DNA of 12,884 nt from Gonapodya sp. JEL0774 (taxonomy: Eukaryota; Monoblepharomycota; Monoblepharidomycetes; Monoblepharidales; Gonapodyaceae): contig JADIIX010000334.1 in NCBI GenBank assembly GCA_027604505.1, positions 1 to 12,884 of the forward strand, in the 5' to 3' direction. Positions 9,458 through 12,884 of this stretch are shown here, one piece after another. A program made the position numbers and the translations under genes. The stretch's first letter is position 1. Every line of letters starts with the position of its first letter. A model generated the notes under the pieces. It worked only from the letters and a program-made list of their open reading frames with translations, had not been told where the DNA came from and did no database searches.

Positions 9458-10666
9458 ATGATGAATCACCAAGATGTGGATCTCATTGCGGCGGTGGAGG
9501 ATGGGGATGCGGCACTCGTGGGCAACCTGTTGAGAGAGGGAGCGAATCGCAACGCCCGTATGAACATCACTCTCGCTGTGACCATTGCAACTGGCGAGAT
9601 CAAGACCGAGACCATTCAAGGGGAGTCAGCGTTGGCGCTGGCGATTCTCCATCGTCACCCTCAGGTCGTGGATGCGCTCCTCAGCTTTGGCGCTGATCCC
9701 AACCGCGAGATTACATGGAACATCGCCGCTGTGAAAGCGATCTGGACACTACACGATTGGAACCACCTTCGTTGGCTCCACACGATTACCTTTCCGTCGC
9801 CCATCGACTTAGCGCTCGGATTTTCAGGGAGGTGTCGTTCGCCGTGGAAAATCTATGCCGGCAGCGTACCTGAATACGACAATAAATTGACCGTGAACAG
9901 GAGAGGAGGCCATATTGTTTTGAAGAACCCAAACCGATGGGACGATGTCCGGGTCTGGCTCAGCTTCCGCGTTTCGCCTGCTACAATTCTTCACCTCCTT
10001 CGACACGGCGCCGCTATCACAGAGACTTTGGGTGACTATATTATCCCTCAGACTCTGATACCCTATGAGCCGTACTTTGTAGAGAGAATTTCACTCATAG
10101 ACGCTGTGGAGAAAGGGGATGTCGATCTTGTCCGCACTCTGTTGTCACAAGGCCAGTACGATGTCAACGTCAGGAAGAAGGTCACGGTGGTAACCAGACC
10201 TTCTCGCGAATACTGCTTTGAGACTTGGGAATGCGAGTCGGCTTTGGCGTTAGGAATCCTCTATGGGTACGACGCGATTGTGGATGTTCTCTTGCGCCAT
10301 GGTGCCGATCCAAACCAGCCAATTTCATGGTCAGCAGTGACGGATTTATATGCGAGCCGACCGTTATTTCCTTTTAGGACCTTAACGTGGAGCCACCAAT
10401 CTTACTCCTTTCCATCTGCTGTCAACTTCGCCTTGGGGGTTGGAATGAGGTTGCCCCATCGCCCTGCGGAACACGCTGGAACTTGGGTCACTATCAATCC
10501 CAAAGGAGGGCGTTTGTGGATGCTCAATTGCGCAAACCTGGGGGACACTTATGTCGAACACAAGTTTCGAGTGTCACTCTCCATCATCCGCATCCTGCTT
10601 CGGGATCGACGAACGAGAGTCACAGACGACGATTACAAAGCTTCACGTTTGTTGCCCGACAAATAA
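9458..10666 (+). CDS. Ankyrin-repeat protein B (two tandem family modules)
   Basis: Intronless 402-residue protein made of two diverged copies of the module found once in A and C. Module 1 spans about 6-203: DVDLIAAVEDG, LLREGANRN, GESALALAILH, LLSFGADPN, WLHTITFPSPIDLAL, VNRRGGHIVLKNP and ILHLLRHGAAI. Module 2 spans about 210-402: ISLIDAVEKGDVDLV, KVTVV, ECESALALGILYG, LLRHGADPN, FPSAVNFALG, INPKGGRLW and IIRILLRDRRTRVTDDDYKASRLLPDK. An ATG at 9437 is in frame, but I chose 9458 for two reasons. It gives exactly the ten-residue lead seen in A and C, and CTCTCTATTGCAG just before it looks like a splice acceptor, which would remove the 9437 ATG. The protein stops about 18 residues short of where the A/C module ends, and the frame after the TAA (ISQLLRRHR) still resembles the missing piece. 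Probably a soluble binding scaffold; partner unknown. Confidence 0.85.
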   Translation: MMNHQDVDLIAAVEDGDAALVGNLLREGANRNARMNITLAVTIATGEIKTETIQGESALALAILHRHPQVVDALLSFGADPNREITWNIAAVKAIWTLHDWNHLRWLHTITFPSPIDLALGFSGRCRSPWKIYAGSVPEYDNKLTVNRRGGHIVLKNPNRWDDVRVWLSFRVSPATILHLLRHGAAITETLGDYIIPQTLIPYEPYFVERISLIDAVEKGDVDLVRTLLSQGQYDVNVRKKVTVVTRPSREYCFETWECESALALGILYGYDAIVDVLLRHGADPNQPISWSAVTDLYASRPLFPFRTLTWSHQSYSFPSAVNFALGVGMRLPHRPAEHAGTWVTINPKGGRLWMLNCANLGDTYVEHKFRVSLSIIRILLRDRRTRVTDDDYKASRLLPDK

Positions 10667-10903
10667 ATTTCACAGCTACTGCGTAGACATCGAAGACCGC
10701 AGGCGAGATAAGATTGCTCGCCGTGAGGTATCGACGGTAGTGAGTACGACCCCTCCACATCGCTTCTGTTCGCCAACGTGACAATCAGGAAGCTCATCGA
10801 ATAAATGCGACAGTTCATTTACCTGTGTAGGTAGCGCTAGAGTCAATCGGTGAATGGACGAGTGGTCAGGGGACGGTCGAGTCAGTGCCCAGTGGGGAGG
10901 TTG
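10667..10903. other. Spacer after ankyrin gene B with remnant 3' coding and polyadenylation-like signal
   Basis: The first 14 codons after the gene B stop continue the family alignment (ISQLLRRHR against FLQTLQDNQ of gene A) and end at a TAA at 10709-10711. A GTGAGT donor at 10741 and an AATCAG acceptor ending about 10789, with a branch-like AACGTGAC before it, could form a 49-nt intron. An AATAAA hexamer lies at 10800-10805 and is a candidate polyadenylation signal; another overlaps the stop codon itself (10662-10667). Confidence 0.35.
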
Positions 10904-11247
10904 GTTGTGGTTGCGGGTTTGTGGGATCAATCAAGCCGGAAAAGTTTTATTCATGAATTGTAGTTGTCACTCATGTGGAACGATAGATTATGTTTACTTC
11001 AAGGGATACGAAATGATGGTGTGGGGATGTGGTGTCATGTGAGGTGGTAATCATCACACCATAGTTTGTGATCGGCGACGCTCATTCCGCGCACGTTTCG
11101 GCAACGGAAAATGCAACGTTGGGCATGATGAAAGTCCCCACTCCTTCCCCCACCGCGGTACCTCCCCTCCCCCTCTCCTGCAGTGACTGGTCCTGCCATC
11201 AATAACTTCCCCCTCTCACTTCGGCTAACCGCCTCGCCAACCCATCC
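10904..11247. repeat. Direct repeat copy 1 (about 344 bp), upstream of ankyrin gene C
   Basis: This segment aligns along its whole length with 12430-12771. Conserved blocks include the 19-nt GTCACTCATGTGGAACGAT (10966-10984 here), ACGTTTCGGCAA, and a closing C-rich block ACTCCTTCCCCC...TACCTCC...CTCC...GCAGT. It ends 58 bp before the gene C start, so it probably holds the promoter and leader region of gene C. Read on the minus strand, its last bases encode DGLAR followed by a shifted frame, matching the C-terminus of the minus-strand gene at the right edge. Confidence 0.85.
11190..11247 (-). pseudogene. Relic of the 3' end of the minus-strand gene, inside repeat copy 1
   Basis: Read on the minus strand from 11247, the sequence encodes DGLAR, then an Arg and Leu where the intact copy has GLLK. 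An extra base then shifts the frame, so that it ends in a longer tail at a TGA near 11190. The first five codons match the intact copy at 12741-12771, with changes only in third positions. No further upstream coding is present, so this is a fragment caught in the duplicated segment, not a gene. Confidence 0.5.
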
Positions 11248-11305
11248 GAAAACAACCAACACGCAAACAGAGAGAACACTTCAGGAAATCCGAGCAAGAA
11301 CCAGG

Positions 11306-11965
11306 ATGTCTACTGCCCGTGATATTCAACTCATCGAAGCCGTGGAAAACGGGCAGGCGCAGCGGGTGCGACAACTGCTGGCTGATGGCGCAAACCCGAA
11401 CACACGAAAGCGGGTCACGCTGACCTGCTCCATCGAAGGGGAGACGAAGACGGACACGGTGGAATGCGAATCTGCGTTGACGTTGGCGATCATACATGCG
11501 AATGAGGACATTGTCAAGGCGTTGCTTGAAGGAGGTGCCGATGCGAATCTGGCGTGTGAGTGGAAAGTCGCAGATTGGGGTTCATCGTGGAATGCAGACC
11601 GATGGAACCGGACTCGTTGGTACTGGACGTTTTCGTTCCCTTCTGCGTTGACGCTGGCGATGGCAAGAGGAGGGAAGTGGACATGGTGGGATGGCAGAAC
11701 AGAAGATTCACCCTACCCGAACAACAAACTTTCGATCAATCACAAGGGTGGCCACATCCAGCTGAAGGATCCCGCGGTTCTTCAGGACGCCCGCATCCGG
11801 TTCTTCACTGTGCGTCCTTCCCTTCCCATTGTCAAACTCCTTCTCTCTCACGGTGCGGCGGTCGCCCAGAGAGAATTCGATGCTGCTCGGAAACAGCCAG
11901 ATGGACGTTTCTTGCAGGTGCTCCAAGACCATCAATTCCACCCTTCCACTTCATCCCCAGTCTGA
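11306..11965 (+). CDS. Ankyrin-repeat protein C (single-module family member, closest to A)
   Basis: Intronless, 219 residues. Layout: ankyrin unit about 5-32 (DIQLIEAVENG, LLADGANPN); insert 33-54 (TRKRVTLT, ETKTDTVECES); unit about 55-81 (LAIIHANEDIVKALLEGGADAN); Trp-rich segment 84-110 (CEWK, RWNRTRW); FPSALTLAMA at 111-120; insert 121-171 (TWWDG, INHKGGHIQLKDP); final helices 172-210 (PIVKLLLSHGAAV, FDAARKQPD, FLQVLQDHQ). It aligns with protein A without gaps over 210 residues, 146 identical, then lacks A's Ser/Pro linker and charged tail. The ATG at 11306 gives the family's ten-residue lead; an in-frame ATG at 11183 lies in the repeated spacer and was not used. The leaders of A and C share an A/C-rich stretch containing ACGCAAAC. 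Probably a soluble scaffold; function unknown. Confidence 0.85.
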   Translation: MSTARDIQLIEAVENGQAQRVRQLLADGANPNTRKRVTLTCSIEGETKTDTVECESALTLAIIHANEDIVKALLEGGADANLACEWKVADWGSSWNADRWNRTRWYWTFSFPSALTLAMARGGKWTWWDGRTEDSPYPNNKLSINHKGGHIQLKDPAVLQDARIRFFTVRPSLPIVKLLLSHGAAVAQREFDAARKQPDGRFLQVLQDHQFHPSTSSPV

Positions 11966-12429
11966 TACCTTGCCACTTCACTGGTTTCACCTTCCAGATG
12001 AGCTAATCGGGAGGGGCAGGGCGACAAATGGTTGTGGCGGGGTCGTGTCGCAGGAACAGGCAGTGGGAGGATCAGGAAGCAGACGACAGCACTTGGGTGG
12101 CAGTAGTGGGGGGATGGCCAGGTGAGGTGATGGCGGGGATCGGGGTGAACCGTGAGTCAGGTGGCTCTGGAGAGATGGAGTTCACCCATGGCAGGGTAAC
12201 TGAGCGAGCGTTCTTTATCGTATCTCTATTTTATGTTCGCATTTGTGGACAGTTGTGTCCGTTTTGCTTCAATTTGGAGTTCGAGAGAGCCTGAGTTTAT
12301 TTGTATTACATTGTCGTGAATGCATATTTGATGGTCGGAGCAATTCTTTGTCCTTGTAGACCTCGTTTCTCTCATTTACTTGAGCTGACGAGAAGTCAAG
12401 TCATGTAGCACCATGTTGGCTTCTTCAAT
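11966..12429. other. Gene-free spacer after ankyrin gene C
   Basis: No open frame is convincing. The left half (12005-12190) is G-rich (GGGAGGGGCAGGG, GTGGGGGGATGG) and the right half is AT-richer. A polyadenylation site for gene C must lie here, but no AATAAA is obvious. The Ser/Pro linker and charged tail of gene A have no recognisable counterpart after the gene C stop. Confidence 0.45.
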
Positions 12430-12771
12430 GTTGTGGTTGTGGGTCTGTTGCCGGATCTATCAAACCGGCGAAGTCTTATTCAGAAAAGGTAGTCGTCACT
12501 CATGTGGAACGATTGCACTATTTTCACTTCGAAATGATGGTAGGGGGATATGGTTTCACGTGAGGTTGCAATTAATACATCATATTCAGTGCGATCGATG
12601 CTCATTGATCATCATCACGTTTCGGCAATGGAACATACACCGTTGGGCTTGACGAAAGCCCCGACTCCTTCCCCCGCCACGCTACCTCCCTCCCCCCGCT
12701 CCCGCAGTCACCGGTCCCCGCCACGAACAACTCCCCCTCCTCACTTCAACAACCCCCTTGCCAATCCATCC
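12430..12771. repeat. Direct repeat copy 2 (about 342 bp), overlapping the 3' end of a minus-strand gene
   Basis: Second copy of 10904-11247; the 19-nt identical block lies at 12495-12513. The copies have many substitutions and small indels, so the duplication is not recent. Unlike copy 1 it is not followed by an ankyrin gene. Its final 31 bp (12741-12771) are the end of the minus-strand coding region. Copy spacing is 1526 bp, so copy 1 plus gene C plus spacer forms one apparent duplication unit. Confidence 0.85.
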
Positions 12772-12884
12772 CTGGCCGCCTGAAACGCCATGGCCAGAGT
12801 CTGCTCGTTGATCTGCATGTTGGCCACCTGCTGCAGGGTGATTTCGGAACTCGCCGGCGTGCGGGGCGTCACACGGGAGGTGAT
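12741..12884 (-). CDS. C-terminus of an unrecognised protein (partial, runs off the window)
   Basis: On the minus strand, 47 codons read from the window edge to a TGA at 12743-12741, with no start inside the window. The peptide has a balanced composition and looks helical near its end (ITLQQVANMQINEQTLAMAF, then QAARDGLARGLLK). This is unlike the low-complexity chance frames elsewhere. Part of it is duplicated at 11214-11247 with silent third-position differences (DGLAR), which supports real coding. I do not recognise the family. The gene converges on ankyrin gene C. A splice donor or acceptor inside this stretch cannot be excluded. Confidence 0.55.
   Translation of the reverse strand: MTSRVTPRTPASSEITLQQVANMQINEQTLAMAFQAARDGLARGLLK

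Noticed and set aside
5571-10666. Nuclear genetic code change with TAA read as glutamine
   Set aside because: The long sensor reading frame uses CAA and CAG for Gln and no TAA or TAG, so two early stops in ankyrin tails are better explained by decay.
11183-11305. Upstream in-frame ATG giving gene C a 41-residue extension
   Set aside because: The extension falls mostly in the repeated spacer, has low-complexity Thr/Pro content and has no counterpart in A or B.
10904-12771. The direct repeats as LTRs of a retrotransposon around gene C
   Set aside because: There are no TG...CA ends, primer-binding site, polypurine tract or gag/pol coding between them; the interior is an ankyrin gene related to A, and the copies are diverged and overlap a host coding end.

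Overview
The window looks like nuclear DNA of a fungus, most likely a zoosporic (chytrid-type) one. The reasons are short GT-AG introns of about 58-84 nt packed into a membrane-sensor gene, intronless multi-copy ankyrin genes, and long gene-poor spacers. The lineage is an inference from gene architecture; there is no rRNA or other phylogenetic marker. No bacterial operon signals, tRNA, rRNA or CRISPR array were seen.

Layout. Positions 1-4799 hold no protein gene I can defend. They contain a 22-nt poly-C run, a 13-nt poly-T run, a 109-nt stretch with a single G, and an excess of perfect 5' splice-site hexamers on the + strand. At 4800 starts ankyrin gene A (257 aa, with an open frame continuing past its stop). 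A gene-free stretch (5721-6722) follows. At 6723-9258 lies a 14-exon gene for a two-pass membrane receptor: cytoplasmic tail, TM1, large glycosylated dCache-like ectodomain, TM2, HAMP-like linker and a short Ser-rich tail. It stops where a cyclase or kinase output domain would be expected. Ankyrin gene B (9458-10666, 402 aa) follows within 200 bp and is an internal tandem duplication of the module seen in A and C. Ankyrin gene C (11306-11965, 219 aa) is a close paralogue of A (146 of 210 identical residues, no gaps, counted by hand). At the right edge a minus-strand gene enters the window (12741-12884, C-terminus only).

A diverged direct repeat of about 343 bp (10904-11247 and 12430-12771) lies upstream of gene C and again at the right edge. 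Its far end includes the last codons of the minus-strand gene, so the copy in front of gene C carries a relic of that gene's 3' end. The locus has therefore grown by segmental duplication.

The four ankyrin modules share long inserts between the ankyrin helices, with conserved ECES, EWK-W-RW and INHKGG-type motifs. This marks a lineage-specific family rather than ordinary ankyrin proteins. A functional link between the receptor and the ankyrin genes is possible but rests only on adjacency.
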